Assembly: GCA_950073835.1 (NCBI GenBank)
Contig: CATMRP010000002.1
Coordinates: 19,207 to 83,206, forward strand
Origin: an uncultured Alteromonadaceae bacterium
Lineage (GTDB): Bacteria; Pseudomonadota; Gammaproteobacteria; Enterobacterales; Alteromonadaceae
DNA length: 64,000 nucleotides
Direction: 5' to 3'
Shown here: positions 10,217 to 19,442 of the stretch, one piece after another
Layout: every line of letters starts with the position of its first letter
Position numbering within the stretch: the first letter of the stretch is position 1
Notes under the pieces: generated by a model
What the model was told of the DNA's origin: nothing
What the model saw: only the letters and a program-made list of their open reading frames with translations
Databases searched by the model: none
Program-made: the position numbers and the translations under genes

Positions 10217-12919
10217 TTACTCTGTTATAGTTAGCAGATGCTGAGCTAGTGTATTGTTGAGCTTTTCCACCTCCACAGGTTTTGGCAAATAACTATCAAA
10301 CCCTACTTCGTAATAAAGCGCCGTATCTGCGGCCATGGCATTGGCTGTTACAGCAATAACAGGCAACTGTGGATAGCACTGCTTAATTTTTTTACACGCT
10401 TCCACGCCATCCATCACCGGCATCTGAATATCCATCAGTACTAAATCCGGGCATTTTTTATTTACAAATTCAACGGCTTCCAGGCCGTTCTCAGCGAAGA
10501 ACACGGTTGCGCTGGTTTCTGCCAGCATGGCTTCCATAACGGCACGATTAATATCATTGTCTTCGGCCACCAGAATCACCGTCCCGGTTAAGTCCAAGGC
10601 TGTAGTTTCAGTGTCGGTGGTGGCATCCAGTACGTCACCCGCCGCCCTGATTACCGGCAATGTTACAACAAACCTGGAGCCTTCGTCGGGCGCACTGACT
10701 ACCCGAATCTGGCCATTCATCAGATGCACTAATGAGCGGGTAATGGCCATTCCCAGCCCGGTACCGCCGTATTTACGGGTGGTAGACGAATCGGCCTGCT
10801 CAAAGCGATCAAACAACCTGTCCAGGGCATCTTTGCTCATACCCTGACCGGTATCGGTAATACTGAACAGTAACTCATCACTGGCAGTGTTGCGGGCCGA
10901 TAGAGTGACTTTTCCCTGCTCGGTAAATTTTATCGCGTTAGTGCCAATGTTCAGCAGCACCTGTCTTATTCTCACCGCATCACCAATCCAGACATCATGA
11001 TTTGCCTGATTTTCAAAATTCAGCACCACAGGTTTATTGCCTGCTAACATCGCCATATCCGATTGCAGCCCATCAAGCATGGACGACAAACTAAAACGAT
11101 GAGGATCGATACTTATCTTACCCGCTTCGATTTTAGAAAAGTCGAGGATATCGTTAATAATCCGACTCAGATTGTGAGTGGAGTAAATTGCCTTATCCAG
11201 CAAACCACTGTGTTGCTCAGCCGCATCGGAGCGGCGGATCAGCTGCAGGGCACCGTAAATACCGTTTAACGGCGTGCGGATCTCATGACTCATATTCGCC
11301 AGGAAGCTCGACTTGGCCTCATTGGCCTGCTCAGCCTGACGCCGGGCCTCTTTTAATTCCTGCTCGCGTTTTAACTGCGGGGTGAGGTCGTAGGCAATGC
11401 CCAGAAAACCAAAAAGTTTGCCGTTTTCATCTAATAAACTGGTTACACTCAGTCGCACCGGCACCTTAGAGCCATCTTTGCGCACATAGGTCCAGTTGTT
11501 GATATCTGTATCGCCGTCTGTCACTTTTTCCACAAACACGTCGAAGCCGGGTTCTATTAGCCGCCCGAGCTCTTCGGTAAGCTCTGCGGCCCGGGCTTCT
11601 ATCTCTTCATATAAGTGAAAAACGGCGGGGGTCTGCTTACCAATCATCTCATTGGCGCGATAGCCAATCATTTTTTCTGCTGCGGGATTAAACGCTGTAA
11701 TCAGCCCCTCATTGTCGGTAGCAATCAGCGCATAACCGGCACCTTCCAAAATCCGCCTTTGTAAGATATTCGCCTGAGCTATCTCATAGGTACGGGCAGC
11801 CACTTCGCCTTCCAGCTTTTCGTTGTTTAACTCCAGGGCGCGCTGATTGGCCTCGGCCAGTTCCCGTTCGTATCGTTTTGCATCGGCACGACGGCTTAGC
11901 ACAATATGAAGACTGAAAATTACCAGTGCCAGACTGGTGACAATCGCCAACGTATTATTGAACGCCTGTTGCCTGGAAGGTAAACGTAGACCATCAATAA
12001 AGGCCTGATTTGGCGTTAGCGATAAACGCCAGTCTCGGCCAAACAGCTGAAGAGCTTGTTCAATTTTCAGGGCGTCGAGACTGCCATCCTGATGACGCCC
12101 GAAGAACGTCAGGGCATCGCCAGCAGAGATATCATCGATGGTAAGCATCACGTCATCGCGTAACCCACTCACCGAGGATAACACTTCATCAATCAGCAAT
12201 GGTGCATAGCTCCAGCCTACCAATGCTTGCATCCGCGCATCATCACCCTCGGGCACATTCAGAGTGTTATACACCGGCTGCATAATCAAAAATCCCTGCA
12301 AGCGCTTTTTATTTGCCTGTACCAGAGTGATGGGTGCCGTTAACTGGGTAGAATTGGATTTTGCAGCTTTCTCTGCAGATCGCCGACGCATGGTTTCAGA
12401 GCCAATATCCAGCCCGATAGCCTGCAGGTTTGCATGCTCGGGCATTATGTACTGGATGATAAAATAACTGTTGTTATGAGGTGTTAACGTGCGAAGTTCA
12501 AATTGCTTATCCGGCCTGTCCAGCCTGGCCATGGCCATAAATTCGGCAAAATCTGCTACCTCGACCTTGCGGATAAAGCCAAATCCCCGGGCCCCCGGGT
12601 ACTGCTGACTGTAATTCTGGCTTTTGGCATAGGTTTGCACATAATCATAATGCAGGTTATCTATTCCTACCGCCACAATCGATGCTTTTAAGCTCGACAG
12701 CCCGTAAGCATAAAGTGATACCCGCTCATTTACCGCTTCGCTGATTTGTGCCAGGCGCCGGTCCAGGGCTTCTGTTATCAGTTGGCCTCGTTGCGCTTCG
12801 TAACTTTTAGCCACTTCGGTGGCATAGAGGTAGCCGATGACTAAGACTATCAGCGGCAACCACGCAGACTTGCTGATACTGCTCTGAATGGATGCACGCC
12901 TTAAGTCTTTCACCGACAT
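10217..12919 (-). CDS. Hybrid sensor histidine kinase (CHASE-PAS-HisKA-HATPase-REC)
   Basis: CHASE-like periplasmic region between TMs, PAS, SFLANMSHEIRTPLNGI H-box, GTGLGMAITRSLV, receiver VAEDNDINRAVMEAML...DLVLMDIQMPVMDG. Confidence 0.93.
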   Translation of the reverse strand: MSVKDLRRASIQSSISKSAWLPLIVLVIGYLYATEVAKSYEAQRGQLITEALDRRLAQISEAVNERVSLYAYGLSSLKASIVAVGIDNLHYDYVQTYAKSQNYSQQYPGARGFGFIRKVEVADFAEFMAMARLDRPDKQFELRTLTPHNNSYFIIQYIMPEHANLQAIGLDIGSETMRRRSAEKAAKSNSTQLTAPITLVQANKKRLQGFLIMQPVYNTLNVPEGDDARMQALVGWSYAPLLIDEVLSSVSGLRDDVMLTIDDISAGDALTFFGRHQDGSLDALKIEQALQLFGRDWRLSLTPNQAFIDGLRLPSRQQAFNNTLAIVTSLALVIFSLHIVLSRRADAKRYERELAEANQRALELNNEKLEGEVAARTYEIAQANILQRRILEGAGYALIATDNEGLITAFNPAAEKMIGYRANEMIGKQTPAVFHLYEEIEARAAELTEELGRLIEPGFDVFVEKVTDGDTDINNWTYVRKDGSKVPVRLSVTSLLDENGKLFGFLGIAYDLTPQLKREQELKEARRQAEQANEAKSSFLANMSHEIRTPLNGIYGALQLIRRSDAAEQHSGLLDKAIYSTHNLSRIINDILDFSKIEAGKISIDPHRFSLSSMLDGLQSDMAMLAGNKPVVLNFENQANHDVWIGDAVRIRQVLLNIGTNAIKFTEQGKVTLSARNTASDELLFSITDTGQGMSKDALDRLFDRFEQADSSTTRKYGGTGLGMAITRSLVHLMNGQIRVVSAPDEGSRFVVTLPVIRAAGDVLDATTDTETTALDLTGTVILVAEDNDINRAVMEAMLAETSATVFFAENGLEAVEFVNKKCPDLVLMDIQMPVMDGVEACKKIKQCYPQLPVIAVTANAMAADTALYYEVGFDSYLPKPVEVEKLNNTLAQHLLTITE

Positions 12920-12940
12920 CGATTAATACTCAACTAATTA

Positions 12941-13204
12941 GGGGCTGTTGATCTTTGCTGTACACTTTTGCAGCAGTCTGTGTATCATTTAGACAAGGCG
13001 ACTGTTTGCAGGTCTAGTGGGCTAAATCAAAAACAGTCAACACAGTATAAATGATACACAGGCGCTGCCCGAAGGGGTCGTCATGAAAGCATTTTACTCA
13101 TTGTCACAGCCCTTTGACGTAGAACAACTATGCCTTCAGGACTGCTCCGCGATTAAAATGCTTTCATATAGACCAAAAATCGTACAGCAAAGATCAACAG
13201 CCCC
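12941..13204. mobile_element. MITE-like non-coding element with ~24-bp perfect terminal inverted repeats and two internal hairpins
   Basis: aGGGGCTGTTGATCTTTGCTGTAC (12940-12963) vs GTACAGCAAAGATCAACAGCCCCt (13182-13205); inner IRs TGTGTATCATTTA/TAAATGATACACA and ATGAAAGCATTTTA/TAAAATGCTTTCAT; flanked by TA on both sides. Confidence 0.8.
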
Positions 13205-13209
13205 TAGTT

Positions 13210-13782
13210 TTAAAAGAAGATATAAAACACAGGAATAGCCATACCTAACAGGGTTAACCACCAACGCTTTTTCCCCAATGCTCCATATTTTCCTTTCACC
13301 ATAAACAGCGCGGATAGTGCCAGATAGAGTAAAAGAAGCGCGTAAACATCAGAAAAAACCACCCAATTTTGACGAGCTTCATTAAGATGTAACCGATTAA
13401 ATTCAGGTAGTACAGGCCGTGGCGTTATTGCTTCATAAACTGCTTTTTGCTCACTGAAAGAAAGCGTAATGGTATGCCCTTCTGGTAGAAATACTCTGTA
13501 GATTTTAGCCGACTCCCAATAGCTTGCCTTCACCCCGCTATCAATATCAAAAGCGCTGAGCAGTTGCTGGTTAAGTTGGGCGTCAGTCAACGTAAAGTCA
13601 ACCTCAACTGGCGCTTCACGGCGCTCGACCTGATAGTTTGGGTTAAAATCCCGTACGTGGTTGAGCGCCAGACCAGACACAGCAAACACTATGGTCAGGC
13701 TTATACAAAAATAGCCAATGTCTCTGTGTATTGTACGATTCAGTTTAAACCAGTTAATACCTATTTTTGAATGCTTACTCAA
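13210..13782 (-). CDS. PepSY-associated TM helix protein
   Basis: N-terminal HRDIGYFCISLTIVFAVSGLALNH typical of PepSY_TM proteins; C-terminal TM segments. Confidence 0.8.
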   Translation of the reverse strand: MSKHSKIGINWFKLNRTIHRDIGYFCISLTIVFAVSGLALNHVRDFNPNYQVERREAPVEVDFTLTDAQLNQQLLSAFDIDSGVKASYWESAKIYRVFLPEGHTITLSFSEQKAVYEAITPRPVLPEFNRLHLNEARQNWVVFSDVYALLLLYLALSALFMVKGKYGALGKKRWWLTLLGMAIPVFYIFF

Positions 13783-14266
13783 GTACGTCTACGCCTGTTG
13801 GCTCAACCTGATAAATCGCCATCCCTTGGGTCACCGAAGCTGGGTCAAATTCCTCACCGTTGCGCTTAGCAAGTGATGCTAAGTACTTTTGTGTTTGGTC
13901 CTTTGACAGATGAATTGCATACATTTTTCCGGTAGCGATGGCTTTTCGACCTTTTGCGTGCATGGGAAACACCATATCGCCATCCCGCACCTTCAAACGT
14001 AACTTTTGAAAACGCGCATCAGACGCAATATCTACCCAGCAGCCGCGCTTTGCACACACCCCAACAATCGTGCCTTCGATGGTTACCTCTTTATCGAGAT
14101 ATTGCTCTGGTTTAGCAAGAAGCGTAGATATGGGAATAATATTATCGGCATCAACGTTGTCGCCAAAGTGAAGTGTCGATGCGAAAACGTTATTATTCAA
14201 TAAACACAGTAGCAAAAGAGTTTTAATTGATAACAGTTGAAGTAGGTGATTATGCTGTCTTTTCAT
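13775..14266 (-). CDS. DUF4920 domain-containing exported protein
   Basis: EVTIEGTIVGVCAKRGCWVDI...G.A core and signal peptide; overlaps next gene. Confidence 0.78.
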   Translation of the reverse strand: MKRQHNHLLQLLSIKTLLLLCLLNNNVFASTLHFGDNVDADNIIPISTLLAKPEQYLDKEVTIEGTIVGVCAKRGCWVDIASDARFQKLRLKVRDGDMVFPMHAKGRKAIATGKMYAIHLSKDQTQKYLASLAKRNGEEFDPASVTQGMAIYQVEPTGVDVLE

Positions 14267-14267
14267 A

Positions 14268-15248
14268 TCAATATCCTGTGGTAGATTTATCTTCGGTTAA
14301 TTCTTCAAATGTCGCCTTGCTCTGTTGCAGGTTTTCTCTCAATCCCGGCAATATATGCTCATTTATCTGCAAAATTTGCAGCTCATCCAAAATACCCAAT
14401 GTTACTAGCATTTCAGCTTGTTCAATTCTTTTTTGATAGCCTCGTATTGACGATGCCGTATTGGTAATGGAATTCCTGGGTATTTCCCCAAATTTTCTAT
14501 TGGCTTTATCATTTAGCTTTTTTAGCGCATCAGTAGTGGCTTGCTCAACAGTATAAACTGCGGAGCCATCGTATTCATCAAGGTTACTAAGATAGGCCGC
14601 CAGCCGACCGTCTCCGGACGACAGTGAACTTATGTATAATTCATCGTAATATTCTGGCCCGAGGCCTGCAGCGGTTAACCAAACAGGCAGGATTTCCACA
14701 TCCTCTATGACCATGCTACTTAATAGCCTCCTCCACGAGCTATTATTGGAAATGAAAGCGCCGAATGCCAGAAATCGCTGCAATTGCTCTACAGTAATGG
14801 TTTTATTGTTCGTTACAGCTGCATACAGTGCCGTATAATGTTGATTATCTAAACCACTACCACGCAACGGCTCGTTAACGCCAATCACGCCAGTTTCGAT
14901 TAACGCTAAAAGTAACTCTGTCTCGCTGCCCAATACTTCTGCATCTATCGACAAACCTATTAAGATTTCTTGCGGAGTCTTTGCAGAATAGCGTTTAAGT
15001 AAATCAGCTATTCCTGAGTTACCACTATCTGACGTGGGCTCAACTACTTTGCCAGACTTGCCTTCATCGCTAATCTGCTCAACTGGATTTGTTTCCTGTT
15101 TTGAAGTTTCCTCTGGCTGTGAATGTGGCCTGTTTTTATCACTTCCAACAGTCGACACAGCAGCCAAATCATTGTCGTCAAAAAAAGCATATGCCCAGCC
15201 TAAAAGCAGTATTACCAGTACAGTACCGGTCAATGTCCATTTTTTCAT
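14268..15248 (-). CDS. Ankyrin-like membrane-anchored hypothetical protein (intact paralog)
   Basis: LLLALIETGVIGVNEPL...HYTALYAAVTNNKTITVEQLQRFLAFGAFI; similar to ORFs at 22536-23399 and 23413-24242. Confidence 0.75.
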   Translation of the reverse strand: MKKWTLTGTVLVILLLGWAYAFFDDNDLAAVSTVGSDKNRPHSQPEETSKQETNPVEQISDEGKSGKVVEPTSDSGNSGIADLLKRYSAKTPQEILIGLSIDAEVLGSETELLLALIETGVIGVNEPLRGSGLDNQHYTALYAAVTNNKTITVEQLQRFLAFGAFISNNSSWRRLLSSMVIEDVEILPVWLTAAGLGPEYYDELYISSLSSGDGRLAAYLSNLDEYDGSAVYTVEQATTDALKKLNDKANRKFGEIPRNSITNTASSIRGYQKRIEQAEMLVTLGILDELQILQINEHILPGLRENLQQSKATFEELTEDKSTTGY

Positions 15249-15280
15249 CTCGCTTCCTTAATATGAGTAATAACAGACGT

Positions 15281-16354
15281 TCATAACATCTTTAAAAACG
15301 CTTCAAGTGCCTCTCGCTCTTCTTTCGTAAGCTCTAACTTCACCAATAAATCTGTTGTTTTAGGAAAATTGGGATCGTCTAATTGATGCTCTTTCGGCTT
15401 AGGCCTGGGTCCGCCCGCATTATATTGACCAATAATGCCACTCAAACTGGACATGATCCCGTTGTGAAACCACGGGCCGGTTTTCGATACTGCCCACAAG
15501 GACGGCGTTCGAAAGGCTCCGGAATCTGCTGACCGGCCGGTAATGTCAAAGCGGCCGCCGTCATGGTATTTTCGCTGGTAGTAGTGGAACCCAGTAACAT
15601 GAAACTGATTATCACTCATTAAAGGCCCATTATGACAGGTCATACAACGCGCTTTGGTGCGAAACAGGTGTAAGCCCAGTAATTCCTGAACGCTCAAAAT
15701 ATCAACTGCGCTTTTAGGTGTTTGGTAAGCCTGCTCAATAAACGTCATAAACCTACTCTGTGGCGGCTTAATAGTGCGTTCAAAGGCAACAATAGCTTTA
15801 CTCAAGGTCTGAGCTGTTATGCCTTCCCCCGGAAACACTTGCTTAAACTCAGCCAGGTAGTCATCACTTTCACGAAGTCTGGTCAACGCACCAAGAATGG
15901 TCGCATTCATCTCTTTGGGATCAACAATTGGCATTAGTGCTTGCTGCTGCGCAGTTTTTGCCCGTCCATCCCAAAAAAAGCTCTCCCAGAGATCTATTCC
16001 AACAATAGTTGGTGTATTGCGTTTACCCACCTGTTGGCTGATGCCCACAGCTTGTTTTCGCAGGTCGGTAAAAACTAGTCGAGCCTCATGGCAACTGGCG
16101 CAGCTCACCGTGTTGTCTTTTGATAAAATGGTATCGTGAAATAGCTTATCACCCAAAGCTACCAACTCAGCGGTTGGCGGATCGACTAATGGGGGGAGCG
16201 GAGCTAGTTCAGGCACCTTACGGTTATCAGTGGTAACCACTGACGGCCAGTTTTCCGGTGAACTAGCGTATTTTTCCCGCAAGCTAAGCTCATGATCTGT
16301 GTCGGCATTTGCGGAAAATGCAATGAAAAGACCCAACAGCCACTTAAGTTGCAT
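15281..16354 (-). CDS. Diheme cytochrome c peroxidase / MauG family protein
   Basis: Two CxxCH motifs (CASCH, CMTCH), LGDKLFHDTILS, RNTPTIVGI, FWDGRA, FRTPSLW, FHNG. Confidence 0.93.
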   Translation of the reverse strand: MQLKWLLGLFIAFSANADTDHELSLREKYASSPENWPSVVTTDNRKVPELAPLPPLVDPPTAELVALGDKLFHDTILSKDNTVSCASCHEARLVFTDLRKQAVGISQQVGKRNTPTIVGIDLWESFFWDGRAKTAQQQALMPIVDPKEMNATILGALTRLRESDDYLAEFKQVFPGEGITAQTLSKAIVAFERTIKPPQSRFMTFIEQAYQTPKSAVDILSVQELLGLHLFRTKARCMTCHNGPLMSDNQFHVTGFHYYQRKYHDGGRFDITGRSADSGAFRTPSLWAVSKTGPWFHNGIMSSLSGIIGQYNAGGPRPKPKEHQLDDPNFPKTTDLLVKLELTKEEREALEAFLKML

Positions 16355-16618
16355 TTACTCTATCCAAAATGTCTCTTCAGTGGCCGTTTCGCTAATCAAT
16401 TTTTCGGCATCTTTGAGTTCTGCCTCACTTTGGATGCTCTCACAAAGCACCGCATTTTGCTCGTTGGCCTTTTTAATCAATTGATAAAAATTTGCTGTTA
16501 ATGATTCACTGATTTTGGGGTCGATGTCTTTGCTGGGTGCATAACATAACTGTTGTGCCATTGCACTGGAAGAGCTCAAAATCGCCAAGCAGCTTAATAA
16601 ACGAATTAATGAAGTCAT
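16355..16618 (-). CDS. Small exported hypothetical protein
   Basis: Signal peptide; directly abuts the peroxidase gene in a co-oriented operon. Confidence 0.6.
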   Translation of the reverse strand: MTSLIRLLSCLAILSSSSAMAQQLCYAPSKDIDPKISESLTANFYQLIKKANEQNAVLCESIQSEAELKDAEKLISETATEETFWIE

Positions 16619-16633
16619 TCTATTCCTCTTTCT

Positions 16634-19432
16634 CTATTGATAACGGTATTTGATGCCTACCCACACGCGACGGCCTGTTTCAATGCCACTGTCTCCTGGT
16701 GTCACCAGATATGTACGGCTATTCAAAAGGTTATTAACGTCCAGATTAAATTCCAGTTCGCCGAAGTTTGCTGCGGGTAGACTATATTTAAGGGCCAGGT
16801 TAACCAGTATGCGGTCATTAAATTCGGCTTTCCGATAGAAGGGCACAACCACATTATATGCAGCACACTCAGCACAAGCTCGTTCAAGAAGACGTGTTTG
16901 TCTTGATCCGCCTGTACTCACGGCACTTACGTAACTGCCGGTGTAATTCGCGGTAACTGCTGCGGTAATCGCATTCCATTCCATAGCCCACCCCATATTC
17001 GCAGTCATTGGCCGGCTATAATTTGCATTTACGCGGTTGAGCTGATCTTTGGTAATGACCTGGCCTTCATAATAAACCAGGTCGTCAAGAGCGGCATCAT
17101 CGATAGCGGAGTCATAATCGTTATTGTTGCGATAATTTTGCGTGTGGCTGATATTTGCCCACAGTGAATGCTCACCAAATTTAGCGCTCCACGCTAGTGA
17201 GACTCGCTGACTGGTGCCCCGACCAGAATTATTCTGATACGCATAGCGATAACCATCAGTGTCCAGCACGCTCTCGCCAGAGCGGGCTAACTGATCCTGC
17301 TGCCAGCGATACACATAATTAATTGAAAATGTGCCAAATAATGCCGTTGACTGCTTCCAGCCTATCGTTGCCTCATCATTATAGGGTGTGGTGACATCCT
17401 GATACCGGTCGCGGTAGTCACTGTCATCGCTTGATAGCGTCCAGCCTTGCAGGTAACCGTTCTGTATAGGCCGGTACTGAACATAATACGGTCGCTTAAG
17501 CTCTTTAATTTTATAGGTAAGCAAGCCCGCATCATAATATCGGTTTAATCCCAGCACCAATAAGTTACCATTATCGAAAACATCAATACCGGCACTTAAT
17601 CGAGGAGCAATATTGTGCTGTTTAAAAAAATCATCGTAATCATAGCGAAGACCAAGTCTTAACGAAGCTCGCCCCCAGTCGACATTGTCTTCAATGTACG
17701 CACTGAACTGGTTAATATCGACATTAATATTCTCCGCGCCATAGACAATACGAGTTTGAAAGTACTGTGGGGTTGTCAGTACATTGTCAGAATAGGCCAG
17801 CACGTGTTCAGGATTACTGAAATCAATATAACCCCCTAGCTGCGCCGCCAATTCAGTTAGCGGAATGGCATAACTAATACTGATACAATCGTTAGTATAT
17901 CCGCTACAATTTAATGGGTTATCTAAATCCGACGTGGAATATAAAATTGGCGAATTATAATAGTAACTGTCTTCTTTCCGGGTCCTTTCCATTTCATCTC
18001 TAAGCCAGGATGCGCCAATTTGGAGGTGGTGTTGAAGGCCAAGAAATTCAAAACTCTCTAAATCAATATAACTGCTCAGTTGCGTACTTAACTGTGTTTT
18101 ATCGAGGTCGCCGTAGCCACCTTCTTTTGAAAATGACTGAGCCTCGTAATCACTGTCGTCTAAGTCATAGGTGTTGTTAGGATCATATTGCCCCCAATCA
18201 ACCCCCTTTGCCTGAAACCATATGTAGTAGTGTTGTGGTGCCTCGCGACTATTCTCGCTATGGTTAACGCTCAATTCAGTATGCCAGCTTCCCCAATCAG
18301 TATTTTCCTGCACTTCAATAATACTGCCAATACCGCCACCTTCCGCGGTGAACCAGCTATCCTTCACGTTTTTCAATAAATTATGGTTCTGATAGGGTGC
18401 GTACATGATTGACCAGTCAAGTCTGTCAAGCCATGTATCACGCATACTGTATTTTATTAATACATTAGTATTTTCACGCTCGGTTTCGACAATTTGTTGC
18501 AAAGATACATCGGAAATCTGACTTTTTAATAAATTAGCTGAGACCAGAATACCGTGATGACGGTTAAAGGAATGACTGCCTAACACACTTAAACTACTGA
18601 TATTGTATACGGGCACCTGATCTTCCAAAGGAATACTGGTATCTACTGCAGAGTCACTACTATTGTCTTCACCATCAAACCCGTTAAGAAGGTGAAACTC
18701 TCCCCAGGCGCTGTTGGTACTGCGAAAACTCGCTGAGAAAGCTGGCGCGAATGAACTCATGGCATCGAGCCCCTCTACATCAACGACGCCACCTGAAAAG
18801 TAACCAAAACGAGCAGGAATGTTGTTATCAAACACCTGGATATTGTCAACAATATCGCTGTTTACGGTAAAGGTTTGGGGAGCCCCGTATACGTCATTTA
18901 CACTGGCAATGCCACTTTCACTACTGCCAGGATCCTGTCGGCTGTTGAAATTCATGCCATCAAGAAAAAAGCCGGTTTGCCATGGCTGACCACCAGAGAT
19001 AGAGAGTAGCTTAGCGCGGATTTCACCGGCACTGCTGGCTTTTAGCGCGTTTTCTGAACCCTGAACGCCTGGGAGCAACAATATGAGATCGTTAATGTCA
19101 CCAGAACCTCTTGGCATATTTTCGATAAATTGCTTATCCAAATAAAAGCGCCCACTGATTTCCGGCACCTCAAGACCAATATACTTGCCATAAACATCGA
19201 TGTGTTCAACGTTTTCTTCTGACTCATATTGCTTGAGGCAGTCGCGCATTCGTGGCGTGTATTGAGAGCTTTCTACTCTTCCCGCTTGTTTGATACATGC
19301 CTCTACATAACTTTCAGGCACTAGATAATGATTGGCTAAAGACTCAACCGACTCAACGGCACCAGCCCCAACAGATGTAAGGGCCGGTATCATTAAGGCG
19401 GTTATGCTAACTGCATAACCTCGTTCTAACAT
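16634..19432 (-). CDS. TonB-dependent receptor (divergent plug)
   Basis: VYGKYIGLEVPEISGRFYLDKQFIENMPRGSGDINDLILLLPGVQGSE plug; C-terminal beta-barrel ending in ..VGIKYRYQ. Confidence 0.88.
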   Translation of the reverse strand: MLERGYAVSITALMIPALTSVGAGAVESVESLANHYLVPESYVEACIKQAGRVESSQYTPRMRDCLKQYESEENVEHIDVYGKYIGLEVPEISGRFYLDKQFIENMPRGSGDINDLILLLPGVQGSENALKASSAGEIRAKLLSISGGQPWQTGFFLDGMNFNSRQDPGSSESGIASVNDVYGAPQTFTVNSDIVDNIQVFDNNIPARFGYFSGGVVDVEGLDAMSSFAPAFSASFRSTNSAWGEFHLLNGFDGEDNSSDSAVDTSIPLEDQVPVYNISSLSVLGSHSFNRHHGILVSANLLKSQISDVSLQQIVETERENTNVLIKYSMRDTWLDRLDWSIMYAPYQNHNLLKNVKDSWFTAEGGGIGSIIEVQENTDWGSWHTELSVNHSENSREAPQHYYIWFQAKGVDWGQYDPNNTYDLDDSDYEAQSFSKEGGYGDLDKTQLSTQLSSYIDLESFEFLGLQHHLQIGASWLRDEMERTRKEDSYYYNSPILYSTSDLDNPLNCSGYTNDCISISYAIPLTELAAQLGGYIDFSNPEHVLAYSDNVLTTPQYFQTRIVYGAENINVDINQFSAYIEDNVDWGRASLRLGLRYDYDDFFKQHNIAPRLSAGIDVFDNGNLLVLGLNRYYDAGLLTYKIKELKRPYYVQYRPIQNGYLQGWTLSSDDSDYRDRYQDVTTPYNDEATIGWKQSTALFGTFSINYVYRWQQDQLARSGESVLDTDGYRYAYQNNSGRGTSQRVSLAWSAKFGEHSLWANISHTQNYRNNNDYDSAIDDAALDDLVYYEGQVITKDQLNRVNANYSRPMTANMGWAMEWNAITAAVTANYTGSYVSAVSTGGSRQTRLLERACAECAAYNVVVPFYRKAEFNDRILVNLALKYSLPAANFGELEFNLDVNNLLNSRTYLVTPGDSGIETGRRVWVGIKYRYQ

Positions 19433-19442
19433 ATCAGAAAGC

